This document shows positions 23,431 to 32,582 of a stretch of 64,000 bases of DNA, in pieces. The position numbers and the translations under genes were made by a program. The notes beneath the pieces were generated by a model. It made no database searches, had not been told where the DNA came from, and worked only from the letters and a program-made list of their open reading frames with translations. Each line of letters opens with the position of its first letter. Position 1 is the first letter of the stretch. The DNA comes from Myroides sp. N17-2 (GTDB lineage Bacteria; Bacteroidota; Bacteroidia; Flavobacteriales; Flavobacteriaceae): contig NZ_NSGJ01000002.1 in assembly GCF_002286775.1 (NCBI RefSeq), positions 1 through 64,000 of the forward strand. Direction: 5' to 3'.

Positions 23431-25323
23431 TTAATTAGAGGAAGTTATATCTACTTCTTCTTTGTCAGAAACTTTTTCTGCTTGTTGTTTGTTTTTTCTT
23501 GTGTTTTGTAGGTTGTCCTTCATCATCTCAGATTGTTCTGCGAACTCAAGTCTAGAAACGTTGATGTAATCTTCTAGGTTGTGTATGTTCTTCGCAAGTT
23601 TACGTAGAGAGGCTCTGTCACTCTTAATGAACAATTCACTTTGTAGAGATGCCTCCTCATGACTAAACCCTAGTTTTTCTAGCATTACACCTCCTACATA
23701 AACAGCAGAGAAGAATGTTTCTCTATATACTTCAGTAAGTCCATCTTGTAGATATTCATAAGCATTCTTACGGTTTTTAGCTCTTACGATTACTTCTACA
23801 TTAGGGAAGTGCTTACGCAAGACAGCTACTAGCTGTTGGTTTAACTCTGGAGGATCCATCGCAGCAATAACATAATCGGCTTTGTCTACACCTATTGATT
23901 TTAATATGTTTATAGAAGTAGCATCTCCGTAGTATACATTAAATCCTAGTTTGCGTAAGTGATCTACACGTTCAGCATCATTGTCTAGAACTAAAATAGG
24001 CACTTCATTCGCTTGTAACAAACGTCCAATAGTATTACCGAAGTCTCCAAAACCTGCTATAACTATTTTCTTATTAGCTGTTATATCTGATAAATCATCA
24101 TACTCTTGTTTGTCATTAGTAGAAGGACTTAAGCCTAGGTGTGGCGCTATCCACTTTTCGTTTAATAACAACAGAATAGGAGTGACTACCATTGATAAAG
24201 CAGTCGTTGCAAGTAAATAGTCGTACCATTGCTGATTAATCAAGTTAATCGTTTTTCCTAGTGCTAAGATTACAAAGGCAAACTCTCCTACTTGAGAAAG
24301 TAAGATTGCAAATAAGAAATTCTGGTCTTTAGGGAACTTCTTCCACTTTCCAATCGCAAGTAAAACAAGTGCTTTTATCCCCATAGAACCCACTAATAAA
24401 CTTAGAATAAGTAGAGGTTCATTAATAATGATATCGAAGTTAATAGTAGAACCTACTGCAATAAAAAATATCCCCAAGAGCAATGCTTTAAAGGGCTCAA
24501 TATCACTTTCTAGTTGGTGCTTATAGGGGTTGTTTGCTAAAACAACTCCTGCGATAAATGCTCCTAAGGCTGGAGATAGTCCTACCATTTTCATTAATAG
24601 AGATACACCAACTACTAAAAGTAATGCAGATGCAGTATAAATCTCTCTAATCTGAAGACGTCCAACAGATCTAAATAAAGGATTAACAATATAGTTTCCT
24701 ACTAAAAAGATAACAGAGATTGCTCCTAGGATAGCTAGCGTCTTCATAAAAACTGGAGCACCATCTAGCCAACTATGAGCTTCTGTACTTATAGGCGTTT
24801 TGGTAGATACAGCTAGAAGAGGAATAATAGCCATCATAGGGATAACCATTATATCCTGAAATAGAAGAACTGCGAAACTGGACTTCCCTGCGTTAGATTG
24901 GTTTAGTCCGCGTTCAGATATTGTTTGTAGGATAATAGCTGTTGAAGACATGGTGATTACAAATCCCATGGTTAGAGACGTACCTATGCTCATATCTAGT
25001 CCGAAATGGGCAATAGTAGCCACTATGGCTGTAGTACCAACAGCCTGTGCAGTACCAAGTCCAATTATCTCGTTTTTAATTTTCCAAAATTCTTTAGGGT
25101 CAAGTTCTAGCCCTACAAGGAATAGCATCATGACTACTCCAAACTCAGTAGCGTGCATAATATCTGCACTGTCATTACCTACAAATTTTAATACAAAAGG
25201 TCCAATCAGTACACCTGCAAACAAGTACCCTAATACAGAACCCATTCCTAATTTCTTTGAAATCAGAACACATACAACGGCAGCAAAGAGAAAGATAAAT
25301 GCTTGTGCCAAAAAATCATTCAT
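23431..25323 (-). CDS. CPA2 monovalent cation:proton antiporter with RCK domain (KefB/KefC-like)
   Basis: Inner-membrane antiporter or channel of 630 residues. The N-terminal CPA2 domain of about twelve helices (1 to about 385) has FGVVMMLFLVGLELDP and LSPALGAFIAGVVLANNPYKHQLESDIEPFKALLLGIFFIAVG. It is followed by a cytoplasmic RCK_N Rossmann domain (about 415-530) with VIAGFGDFGNTIGR and the acidic strand end VLDNDAE, implying NAD(H)-type nucleotide control. The C-terminal tail is charged and helical. Members move K+ or Na+ against H+ and in some cases respond to glutathione adducts. No ancillary KefF/KefG flavoprotein is adjacent. Confidence 0.92.
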   Translation of the reverse strand: MNDFLAQAFIFLFAAVVCVLISKKLGMGSVLGYLFAGVLIGPFVLKFVGNDSADIMHATEFGVVMMLFLVGLELDPKEFWKIKNEIIGLGTAQAVGTTAIVATIAHFGLDMSIGTSLTMGFVITMSSTAIILQTISERGLNQSNAGKSSFAVLLFQDIMVIPMMAIIPLLAVSTKTPISTEAHSWLDGAPVFMKTLAILGAISVIFLVGNYIVNPLFRSVGRLQIREIYTASALLLVVGVSLLMKMVGLSPALGAFIAGVVLANNPYKHQLESDIEPFKALLLGIFFIAVGSTINFDIIINEPLLILSLLVGSMGIKALVLLAIGKWKKFPKDQNFLFAILLSQVGEFAFVILALGKTINLINQQWYDYLLATTALSMVVTPILLLLNEKWIAPHLGLSPSTNDKQEYDDLSDITANKKIVIAGFGDFGNTIGRLLQANEVPILVLDNDAERVDHLRKLGFNVYYGDATSINILKSIGVDKADYVIAAMDPPELNQQLVAVLRKHFPNVEVIVRAKNRKNAYEYLQDGLTEVYRETFFSAVYVGGVMLEKLGFSHEEASLQSELFIKSDRASLRKLAKNIHNLEDYINVSRLEFAEQSEMMKDNLQNTRKNKQQAEKVSDKEEVDITSSN

Positions 25324-25389
25324 TATGGATAGTTCTTTTTTAGTTAATTAATAATGATGTGAAAATCACTATTTTTTTCATAGTCCTTA

Positions 25390-25397
25390 CAAAATTA
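25390..25397 (-). promoter_or_regulatory. -7 element of the Kef-type gene
   Basis: The minus strand reads TAATTTTG (TAnnTTTG), 67 bases upstream of the antiporter ATG. No clear -33 element. Confidence 0.45.
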
Positions 25398-25444
25398 TAA
25401 AAAGCGTTTAGCATTATTAAGAATAAGTTTAAAAAAAAGTGGTT

Positions 25445-25452
25445 TATTTTTG
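25445..25452 (+). promoter_or_regulatory. -7 element of dinB
   Basis: TATTTTTG (TAnnTTTG) lies 56 bases before dinB. No LexA-type operator was recognised, so SOS control is not evident. Confidence 0.5.
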
Positions 25453-25507
25453 CATTAGTAATATTAGTCATTTTTAGTATAACTTAGTTTCGCAATTAGT
25501 TCATTTA

Positions 25508-26578
25508 ATGAATCGTAAGATAATACATGTCGATATGGATGCTTTCTATGCATCAGTAGAGCAATTAGACTTTCCTGAATTAAGAGGTAAGGCCTTGGCT
25601 GTTGGTGGAAGTGAAGAGAGAGGTGTTATTGCGGCAGCTAGTTATGAAGCAAGGAAGTTCGGGGTGCGCAGTGCCATGAGTGGAGTGATGGCTAAAAAGA
25701 ATTGTCCTCATTTAATTTTTGTCAAACCTAGGTTTGAGCGATATAAAGAAATCTCTAGAATAATTAGATCAGTATTCTATGAATATACTGATCTAGTAGA
25801 GCCACTAGCATTAGATGAAGCATTCTTAGATGTAACGGAGAATAAGATAGGCTGTCCTAGTGCAACCTTGATCGCGCATGAGATTAGAATGAAGATATTT
25901 GAACGAACAGGACTTACTGCTTCTGCCGGTATTTCTGTTAATAAGTTTCTAGCCAAAATAGCAAGTGATTACAATAAACCCAATGGACAGAAAACAATTG
26001 AACCCCATGAGATAGTTGAGTTTCTAGAGCGTTTAGAGATAAAGAAGTTCTTCGGTATCGGAAAAAAGACAGCAGATAGGATGTATCATTTGGGTATTTT
26101 TACTGGTTTAGACCTAAAGAGTAAGACAGAAGAGTTTTTGACAGAGCACTTTGGCAAGTCTGGGAAGATTTATTACGATGTGGTAAGAGGAATTAGCAAT
26201 TCGCCTGTCAGACCGAATAGAACAATTAAGTCTGTAGGAACAGAACGCACATTCGATGAGAACCTGTCATCTGAGGTTTATATAGAAACAAGGATAGACG
26301 TTCTGGTTGAAGAGTTAAGTCTACGCCTTAAGAAACAAAACCTAGCCGGAAAAACGATTACATTGAAGATTAAGTATTCTGATTTTGTTCAACAAACACG
26401 GAGTACTACTGTATCATACTTTGTTTCTGATAAAGAAATTATATTTGATTTAGCTAAGGCATTGCTGTATCAGGAGAAGCTAAAGGACTCGGTGAGATTA
26501 ATCGGTGTGTCTTTATCTAATTTGAATACAGATGAAAAGAAAATGCCAATTGCTGTTCAGTTAAGTTTTGATTTTTAA
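25508..26578 (+). CDS. dinB: DNA polymerase IV (Y family)
   Basis: Error-prone translesion polymerase of 356 residues, the normal length. Catalytic acidic residues are seen in HVDMDAFYASVE (Asp9, Asp11) and ALDEAFLDVT (Asp103, Glu104). Tyr14 is the likely steric gate. The thumb helix-hairpin-helix region is IKKFFGIGKKTADRMYHLGI, followed by the little-finger domain starting near VRPNRTIKSVGTERTF. A C-terminal LSFDF resembles a beta-clamp-binding motif. Followed after 9 bases by repeat copy 3. Confidence 0.97.
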   Translation: MNRKIIHVDMDAFYASVEQLDFPELRGKALAVGGSEERGVIAAASYEARKFGVRSAMSGVMAKKNCPHLIFVKPRFERYKEISRIIRSVFYEYTDLVEPLALDEAFLDVTENKIGCPSATLIAHEIRMKIFERTGLTASAGISVNKFLAKIASDYNKPNGQKTIEPHEIVEFLERLEIKKFFGIGKKTADRMYHLGIFTGLDLKSKTEEFLTEHFGKSGKIYYDVVRGISNSPVRPNRTIKSVGTERTFDENLSSEVYIETRIDVLVEELSLRLKKQNLAGKTITLKIKYSDFVQQTRSTTVSYFVSDKEIIFDLAKALLYQEKLKDSVRLIGVSLSNLNTDEKKMPIAVQLSFDF

Positions 26579-26587
26579 ATTTGTAAT

Positions 26588-26755
26588 ACCTTTAACCCAT
26601 ATTACGCGATAGACATATAAACGAAAAGTAATTATACAAAATAGGTCTGAATTAGTGATTTCAGCATACTATAGTATGATTATAGAACTAATGAAAGAGC
26701 TATGAAGTAGAATTACTTTGTAGTATTTGGCTAATGCGTAATGTGGGTTTAACTT
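26588..26755 (-). repeat. MITE-like palindromic repeat, copy 3 (reverse orientation)
   Basis: About 168 bp, inverted relative to the other copies. Terminal repeats TTTAACCCATATTACGC and GCGTAATGTGGGTTTAA surround the perfect central palindrome CATACTATAGTATG. The internal segment matches the reverse complement of copy 2. It lies between dinB and ldcA, so it may carry or disturb the ldcA leader. Confidence 0.8.
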
Positions 26756-26806
26756 GCGGAAAACAGGAGTTACTGCTGGAGTATAATATACTAATAACAA
26801 CACACA

Positions 26807-27703
26807 ATGATAAGACCCGATTATTTAAAAAAAGGAGATAAAGTAGCAATCGTTTGTACAGCGCGTAAGTTTAGTAAAGAGGAGGCAGAATTAGCTATCG
26901 AATTAATGAATTCTTGGGGATTAGAAGTGGTATTAGGGGATACTATTGGTTTAGATAATTATCAACTAGGAGGAACGGATCAGCAACGTGCTGATGACTT
27001 TACTAAGCAACTTAAAGATCCTGAGATTAAAGCGATATGGTGTGCTAGAGGTGGATATGGTACAGTGCGTATTATTGATGATATTGATTTTACAGGCTTT
27101 GTTGATCATCCGAAGTGGATTGTAGGTTTTAGTGATGTGACTGTTTTGCATAGTCATATTCACAATTTAGGTGTAGAGACCATACATGGTATAATGGCTT
27201 TTAGTGTAGCGAAGTCGTTAGTTGATTCTAGAGATTCGCTGTATAGAGCATTGTTTGGACAAGAAATATCTTATACTATTCATTCTGATAGGAGTAATAA
27301 GATTGGCCAAGGTCAAGGTGAATTAGTAGGAGGAAATTTATCTATTTTATATAGTCTATTAGGATCTGTATCTTCGATGAACACAGAAGGAAAGATATTG
27401 TTTATAGAGGACCTTGATGAGTATCTATATCATCTAGACCGTATGCTCCATAACCTTAAACGCAATGGATTATTAAGTGGTTTGGCTGGTTTGGTTGTTG
27501 GTGGAATGACAGATATGCATGATAATGCTATTCCGTTTGGTTACGATGCGAAGCAAATTATCCTATCTATTACAGCAGAATATGATTACCCTATTGTTTT
27601 TGATTTCCCTGCAGGGCATGGTGAAGAAAACTTAGCATTAAACCTAGGTAGAGAAGTAAAACTAGAGGTCAATCAGGATCGTACACAACTAACATTTTTA
27701 TAA
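26807..27703 (+). CDS. ldcA: LD-carboxypeptidase (murein tetrapeptide carboxypeptidase)
   Basis: Serine peptidase of family S66 that removes the terminal D-Ala from cytoplasmic murein tetrapeptides during peptidoglycan recycling. At 298 residues it has the full family motifs: WCARGGYG (79-86), the nucleophile Ser109 in GFSDVT, Glu200 in LFIEDLDEY and His270 in FPAGHGEEN, which form the Ser-Glu-His triad. No signal peptide, consistent with a cytoplasmic site. One base separates its stop from yraN, so they are cotranslated. Repeat copy 3 lies just upstream of the start. Confidence 0.96.
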   Translation: MIRPDYLKKGDKVAIVCTARKFSKEEAELAIELMNSWGLEVVLGDTIGLDNYQLGGTDQQRADDFTKQLKDPEIKAIWCARGGYGTVRIIDDIDFTGFVDHPKWIVGFSDVTVLHSHIHNLGVETIHGIMAFSVAKSLVDSRDSLYRALFGQEISYTIHSDRSNKIGQGQGELVGGNLSILYSLLGSVSSMNTEGKILFIEDLDEYLYHLDRMLHNLKRNGLLSGLAGLVVGGMTDMHDNAIPFGYDAKQIILSITAEYDYPIVFDFPAGHGEENLALNLGREVKLEVNQDRTQLTFL

Positions 27704-27704
27704 T

Positions 27705-28064
27705 ATGGCTATAAATCAAGATGTAGGTAAAGAAGGAGAAGACGCAGCTGTTCAGTTCTTAATCAATCTAGGGTATATAATTCTTCATCGAAATTATAAA
27801 GGGGATAAAGCAGAGATTGACATCGTAGCGTTATTTAATAATCTTTTGGTTATCGTAGAGGTGAAGACTAGAAGTTCAGTGAATTTCATTCTTCCACAGG
27901 ATGCCGTTAATGCTAGAAAAAGAAAGCAATTAATCAAAGCGACTAATTGTTACGTGGAAGAGTTTGAGCGTACAGAAGAGGTTCGATTAGACATCATAGC
28001 TATTCATAAGAAAGGAAATACCTTTGATATTGACCATATCGAAGATGCGTTTTACTTCTTTTAA
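27705..28064 (+). CDS. yraN: YraN-family (UPF0102) nuclease-fold protein
   Basis: 119 residues, the typical length, with the PD-(D/E)XK-like core: GKEGEDAAVQFL, then KGDKAEIDIVAL (Asp/Glu), VIVEVKTRSS (Glu-x-Lys) and the basic NARKRKQLIKA helix. The fold is that of Holliday-junction-resolvase-like nucleases, but cellular function is poorly defined. It starts one base after the ldcA stop. No terminator is obvious after it; a long non-coding region follows. Confidence 0.93.
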   Translation: MAINQDVGKEGEDAAVQFLINLGYIILHRNYKGDKAEIDIVALFNNLLVIVEVKTRSSVNFILPQDAVNARKRKQLIKATNCYVEEFERTEEVRLDIIAIHKKGNTFDIDHIEDAFYFF

Positions 28065-28273
28065 ACAGGCTCTTGATGTAACAGGTTGTGGATTCAAGTA
28101 ATAAAAAATAAGGGTGTAGTAAAAAACATTGGATTTTAATACATATATTTGCAAAGCATTGAATTTCAATATTCAATAGTTTTTTTAGACCAATCTTCGA
28201 GGTCAATTTTAAAATAATCACATTGTACGTTAATAAGGGAGGGAATTGGCATTTTTATGCAGTTTTGGTTCAG

Positions 28274-28353
28274 GTGAGTCCATAGTGCGTCCATAATGAG
28301 TCCATAGTGACTCCATTAGAACAGCCTTTTTAATGGAGTCACTATGGACACAC
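28274..28353. repeat. 11-bp phased head-to-head repeat array B
   Basis: Four contiguous 11-bp units (28274-28317, consensus GTGAGTCCATA with 1-3 changes each) are followed by a 14-base spacer and two inverted 11-bp units (28332-28353). The facing arms form a roughly 17-bp perfect stem around GAACAGCCTTTT. The architecture is the same as arrays A and C, with a different unit. Confidence 0.8.
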
Positions 28354-28780
28354 GATGCTGTCAATATTCAATCATATGAATGGAGTTAGCCATATCTATA
28401 AAAGAAGCGATTAATAAGGTGATTTTTTATTGAGATAAGTGAGAAGATTGGGGGTATAATTCTTAATTGGATTAAGATTCTTGATTTCTAATGAAATAGA
28501 AACTAATATAGAACTGCAAATTTACGGATTTAAATTGAACGTGTCTGAAAAGGATTGAGTAAATGGGGTTCTATTTTGTATCAGTTTTAAATAGGTGGGC
28601 TTCTAAAAAGGGTTGTTAATCTTTTTATTAGAAGTCTTTTTTAAGAAGTTTAAAGTTGACTTCTTTTGTCATATTCTTACTTTATCTTCGTTTTGTAGAG
28701 GTTTGAGTAAGGTTATTTTAAAATATAGGAGATGTTTCTCTATTTTATTTAATGTCTATTTAAAAAAAGTCTTAATAAGG

Positions 28781-28833
28781 TTTGGTTGTTATTTAGAATC
28801 AATTTACTTTTGTACAAGTTAAATGAGTCTAAA
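28781..28833 (+). promoter_or_regulatory. Siderophore-receptor promoter inside an extended palindrome
   Basis: Core promoter TTTG (28781-28784), 20 bases, TACTTTTG (28805-28812). An imperfect 42-bp palindrome from TTTAGA (28792) to TCTAAA (28833) surrounds the -7 box and is centred near GTAC. The outer half-sites resemble those of the operator at 9382-9397. Confidence 0.6.
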
Positions 28834-28847
28834 TAATATAACTAAGA

Positions 28848-31280
28848 ATGAAATTAATAAATACACTTTTATTTACTATCGGTGGGGTGATAGTAAGTAT
28901 AGCTCAAACTTCTACAGTTAAGGGGCGTATTGTTGACGAAACAAATAAACCAATTCCTTTTGCTACAGTATATATTGGAGAAGGAACAGTAGCTACTCAA
29001 GCTGGTGAAAATGGAGAATTTAGATTAATAGAAGTTCCTAAAGGGAAATCTATAATTAAAGTTTCTTCTGTTGGTTTCGTCGATTCTCAACGTGAAGTAA
29101 ATGTAATTAAAGTTGATGAGGTACTTAACTTCGTTTTATCATCAGATAGTCAATTAAGTAATATTACTGTTTATGGTAGAAGTAATAAAGATGTAAAAAA
29201 ACTACAATACTTAACACGTCTTCCTTTAGGATTACAAGACCAAGTACAATCTATTAGTATTGTATCAGGACATATCATTAGAGAACAAGGAGCATTAACT
29301 ATTACTGATGCTGCGCGTAACGTAGCAGGTGTAGTGCAATTCTCTAACTATGGTGGACCAGCAGAAAGTATGTCTATCCGTGGTTTTAGAGGTACTCCTG
29401 TATTGCGTAATGGTGTAGGAATGGATTCTGACTTTAGAACAGCTTCAGCTATGGCAGATATGCAAGGTGTTGAAAGTGTTGAAGTAATTAAAGGGTCTGC
29501 TGCTGTACTACAAGGTATTGGTAATGGATTAGGAGCTGCAGGAGGTGTTATTAACTTAGTTACTAAAACTCCAAATTTCCAAAACAAAAGAGAAGTTAGT
29601 TTCCGTACAGGAAGTTATGGACATGTAAGACCTACTTTTGATTTTGAGCAAGTTTTAGATAAAAAAGAAACTGTTTCTTTCCGTTTAAATGGTGCTTATG
29701 AAAGAAATGATGGATGGAGAACGCATACAGGAAATGATCACTTCTATATTAACCCATCGTTAACTTGGAAGATTGATAGTAAAACGAAGTTAACTGTAGA
29801 GATGGATTACTTAAGTGGTGACTATACTCCAGACAAAGGAACAGTAAACTTAGCTCCTGATTATGTGGAAGCTGTTTATAAAATGCCTCATAATAAATTC
29901 TTAGGATTTAAAGGAGACAATCAAAGTATTAAAATGCAGAATTATGTTGCTCGTTTTGAGAGACAACTAACAGATAAATTAACGTTCAGAACTTCTTATA
30001 CAGCATCTATCTATAATGAAGATAATCGTACAACAAGTGTTGGAACAGTAAAGAAGAAGGATGCAATTACTGATTGGAGCGAATTCCAAAACATTAGACG
30101 TACAGTGTCTAAGGGAGAAACGGGAGATTATAACTCTGTATTTCAAGCTGATTTAGTAGGGAAAGATATTTTCACAGGTGTACTTAAACATACTTTCCAA
30201 ATTGGATTTGATTATAGACAAACTAAAACAATTGCGGGTAGTACAACAGGACAAGTTTGGGGAACTGATAAAAATGGTAAACCAGCTCTAGTGAATTATA
30301 CTAATGACATAAATGTTTTAGGACCAATTGACAATACATTACCTGAGAATGTAATGTTCGGTGATATTAATACAACAAGAACAATGAGTCCAACAATTGG
30401 TTTTATGGTTCAAGATTATATCGCGATTGGTGAGAAGTTAAGTGCTATGTTAGGAGTGCGTTATAGTAGATTAAATGGTAGTACAACTGAGAATGCTACT
30501 GTAGAGCGTTGGAATCCAATATTTGGATTAATATATAAACCTGTTGAAAATGTTAGTGCATTTGCATCATACACAACAACATCAAGTTTGAGACAATCTA
30601 ATAAGCTTATTCACGGTGGTGGTACAGCAGGTGCGTCTGATACAAAACAATATGAGTTTGGTTTCAAATCAAATTGGCTTAATGATCGTTTAGGATTTAA
30701 CTTTAGTTACTTCTTTATTAACCAAGACAATCTATTAGCTCCTTATATTGATCCAATCACTAATGAACAATCTAAAACAGAGAGTATCTTAGTAGGAAGT
30801 TTGAAACGTAATGGTTTTGAAATTGAGGTTAATGGAAAAATAACGAACAACCTAGAAGTAATGTTAGGATATGCTAATCTAGATGCTAGATATAAAAATA
30901 GTCCTAATTACGAAGATGGTTCAGCTCCAATGAATGCTCCTAAAAATGTTGCTAATGGATGGGTTAACTACAAGTTTGACCAAGGTACTTTAAATGGACT
31001 TTCTTTAGGATTAGGAGTTTATTACGTAGGAAAACGCCCTGTTAATGAGTTTACAATGACTCCTGATGGACACGGATCTAATGTAAATAAACGTCCATTC
31101 GATATGCCAAGTTACACTACAGTGAATGGGCAAATATCATACACATATAAGAATGCAACGTTGGGAGTTTATATGAACAATATGTTCAATGAGTTAGGTT
31201 ACACTTCATACTACAGAGGTGGATACATTAACGAGATTGCACCAAGAAACTTTGCAGCACAATTAACATATAGATTTTAG
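28848..31280 (+). CDS. TonB-dependent siderophore receptor
   Basis: Outer-membrane siderophore transporter of 810 residues. It has a signal peptide (about 1-19), a carboxypeptidase-regulatory-like domain (about 22-110), a TonB-box-like stretch near NITVYG, then a plug with QSISIVSGHIIREQGALTITDAARNV, SMSIRGFRG and VEVIKGSAAVLQGIGNGLGAAGGVINLVTKTP. The barrel ends in QLTYRF with terminal Phe. The plug pattern matches the FhuA/FhuE/FecA-like siderophore class. It is followed by a terminator and then a PepSY membrane protein on the same strand, a usual iron-reduction partner. Ferric hydroxamate is a reasonable guess for cargo. Confidence 0.93.
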   Translation: MKLINTLLFTIGGVIVSIAQTSTVKGRIVDETNKPIPFATVYIGEGTVATQAGENGEFRLIEVPKGKSIIKVSSVGFVDSQREVNVIKVDEVLNFVLSSDSQLSNITVYGRSNKDVKKLQYLTRLPLGLQDQVQSISIVSGHIIREQGALTITDAARNVAGVVQFSNYGGPAESMSIRGFRGTPVLRNGVGMDSDFRTASAMADMQGVESVEVIKGSAAVLQGIGNGLGAAGGVINLVTKTPNFQNKREVSFRTGSYGHVRPTFDFEQVLDKKETVSFRLNGAYERNDGWRTHTGNDHFYINPSLTWKIDSKTKLTVEMDYLSGDYTPDKGTVNLAPDYVEAVYKMPHNKFLGFKGDNQSIKMQNYVARFERQLTDKLTFRTSYTASIYNEDNRTTSVGTVKKKDAITDWSEFQNIRRTVSKGETGDYNSVFQADLVGKDIFTGVLKHTFQIGFDYRQTKTIAGSTTGQVWGTDKNGKPALVNYTNDINVLGPIDNTLPENVMFGDINTTRTMSPTIGFMVQDYIAIGEKLSAMLGVRYSRLNGSTTENATVERWNPIFGLIYKPVENVSAFASYTTTSSLRQSNKLIHGGGTAGASDTKQYEFGFKSNWLNDRLGFNFSYFFINQDNLLAPYIDPITNEQSKTESILVGSLKRNGFEIEVNGKITNNLEVMLGYANLDARYKNSPNYEDGSAPMNAPKNVANGWVNYKFDQGTLNGLSLGLGVYYVGKRPVNEFTMTPDGHGSNVNKRPFDMPSYTTVNGQISYTYKNATLGVYMNNMFNELGYTSYYRGGYINEIAPRNFAAQLTYRF

Positions 31281-31302
31281 TTAATAATATTTGATTTAGT
31301 AA

Positions 31303-31338
31303 GACACGACTTCGCTCTTTTGAGTGGGGTCGTGTTTT
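31303..31338 (+). terminator. Terminator after the siderophore receptor
   Basis: ACACGAC/GTCGTGT outer stem with a CGCTC/GAGTG inner stem is followed by TTTTT. Some read-through into the PepSY gene 20 bases on is likely, since no separate promoter was found. Confidence 0.75.
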
Positions 31339-31357
31339 TGTAATTATAAACCTTTTT

Positions 31358-32506
31358 ATGAAATCACAGAAGAAATACAGTTTTCGCCAATTAATGAACG
31401 ACCTACATTTATGGTTAGGTATAGGTAGTTCTATTATCCTTTTTGTCGTATGTCTTACAGGTACGATATATACATTTAAGAGTGAGATACAGTCTATGAT
31501 GGCTCCTGATATGTATAAATTAACTGTAGTGAAAGAAGAGGTTTTGCCTATTGATGAATTAAGAGAATATGTGGAGACTACATATCAGGGTAAAGTACAA
31601 AGAGTAAGTATCTCAAACAAACAGGATAAACCTTACCAATTCTCTGTTGGTTTTAAAGACAAAGAGAAAAAGAACGAAACGGTTTATCTAAATCCATATA
31701 CTAAAGAGGTAGTAGGAAGTGGTAAAGGACCAGGTGATGAGTTTTTTATGACTGTATTTAAATTACATAGATGGTTATTATTAGAAAGTGAAATAGGTCG
31801 TCCTATCGTAGGAGGAGCAACTATCATTTTTGTGTTCTTATCTATTTCGGGCTTGATTCTTTGGTTCCCAAAGAAGATTAAAGGGTGGAAAAGTATTAAA
31901 CCAGGTTTTAAAATTAAGTATAAGGCTAACAGGAAACGTATCAATCACGATTTACATAATACACTTGGATTTTATACTTTACTGATTGTTGTGATTATGT
32001 CATTGACAGGATTGTGTTGGTCTTTTGAGTGGTATAAAGATGGATTAAGTAAGGTCTTAGGAACTAAAGTTTTTGGAGGAAGAGATGAAGTAAAACCTGA
32101 ATCAGCTTTTGCAGATAATAAAACGATTACTTTATCTGAGGCTATCAATATTGCTAATAAAGAATTGCCTTTTACAAGTAGAACTATTTCTGTTTCTATT
32201 CCTAAAGATTCTATAGGAAGTTATGAGATTAATAAGAATGACTTAGCTCGTTTTAATGAAAGTGCTACTGACAGAGTGTTTATTGATCAATATAGTGGCG
32301 CTGTACTAAAGAAAGAAGTATTTGCAGATAAATCAGTTGGAGAGAAGATATCAGCTTCTATTAAACCTTTGCACCTTGGTGATATTTATGGTAAGTTCTC
32401 TAAAACTATTTATTTTATAGTATGTTTAATAGCAACTACTTTACCTGTCACAGGAATCTTTATTTGGTTAAATAAGATGAAGAAGGACAAGAAAAAAAAA
32501 GTATAA
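31358..32506 (+). CDS. PepSY-associated membrane protein (ferric-reductase-like)
   Basis: Inner-membrane protein of 382 residues with the PepSY_TM layout: one helix near 21-43, a periplasmic PepSY domain, helices near 145-166 and 202-222, a second periplasmic PepSY domain, and a final helix near 350-372. His17 (DLHLWLG), LHRWLL, HDLHNTLGF and KPLHLGDIYG place histidines at membrane boundaries, as in PiuB/FoxB-type proteins that reduce siderophore iron in the periplasm. It follows the siderophore receptor by 77 bases, which supports an iron-release role. It ends in a Lys-rich tail. Confidence 0.88.
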   Translation: MKSQKKYSFRQLMNDLHLWLGIGSSIILFVVCLTGTIYTFKSEIQSMMAPDMYKLTVVKEEVLPIDELREYVETTYQGKVQRVSISNKQDKPYQFSVGFKDKEKKNETVYLNPYTKEVVGSGKGPGDEFFMTVFKLHRWLLLESEIGRPIVGGATIIFVFLSISGLILWFPKKIKGWKSIKPGFKIKYKANRKRINHDLHNTLGFYTLLIVVIMSLTGLCWSFEWYKDGLSKVLGTKVFGGRDEVKPESAFADNKTITLSEAINIANKELPFTSRTISVSIPKDSIGSYEINKNDLARFNESATDRVFIDQYSGAVLKKEVFADKSVGEKISASIKPLHLGDIYGKFSKTIYFIVCLIATTLPVTGIFIWLNKMKKDKKKKV

Positions 32507-32549
32507 CATTTCTTTATAATTGATATGTTTTTATGTTTAAGAAAAAATG

Positions 32550-32557
32550 TAACTTTG
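32550..32557 (+). promoter_or_regulatory. -7 element of the bacilliredoxin gene
   Basis: TAACTTTG (TAnnTTTG) lies 26 bases before the ATG at 32583, so the gene is probably transcribed independently of the PepSY gene. Confidence 0.5.
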
Positions 32558-32582
32558 CTATATAACATAATTTAGATAAGAT

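Larger units (their letters stand above)
28065..28847. other. Long intergenic region upstream of the siderophore receptor
   Basis: No convincing gene in these 783 bases. It contains an isolated TATATTTG (28144-28151) followed by no recognisable gene, the 11-bp phased array B (28274-28353), an AT-rich stretch, and the receptor promoter with its palindrome (28781-28833). Confidence 0.65.

Noticed and set aside
25508-26578. LexA/SOS box before dinB
   Set aside because: No inverted repeat of LexA type was recognised near the promoter.
28144-28151. Orphan promoter TATATTTG implying a gene or RNA after yraN
   Set aside because: No -33 box at 18-21 bases and no gene follows; too weak to call an RNA.
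28174-28258. Short minus-strand frame of about 28 codons starting ATGCCAATTCCC
   Set aside because: Too short, no family resemblance, no promoter; most likely chance.
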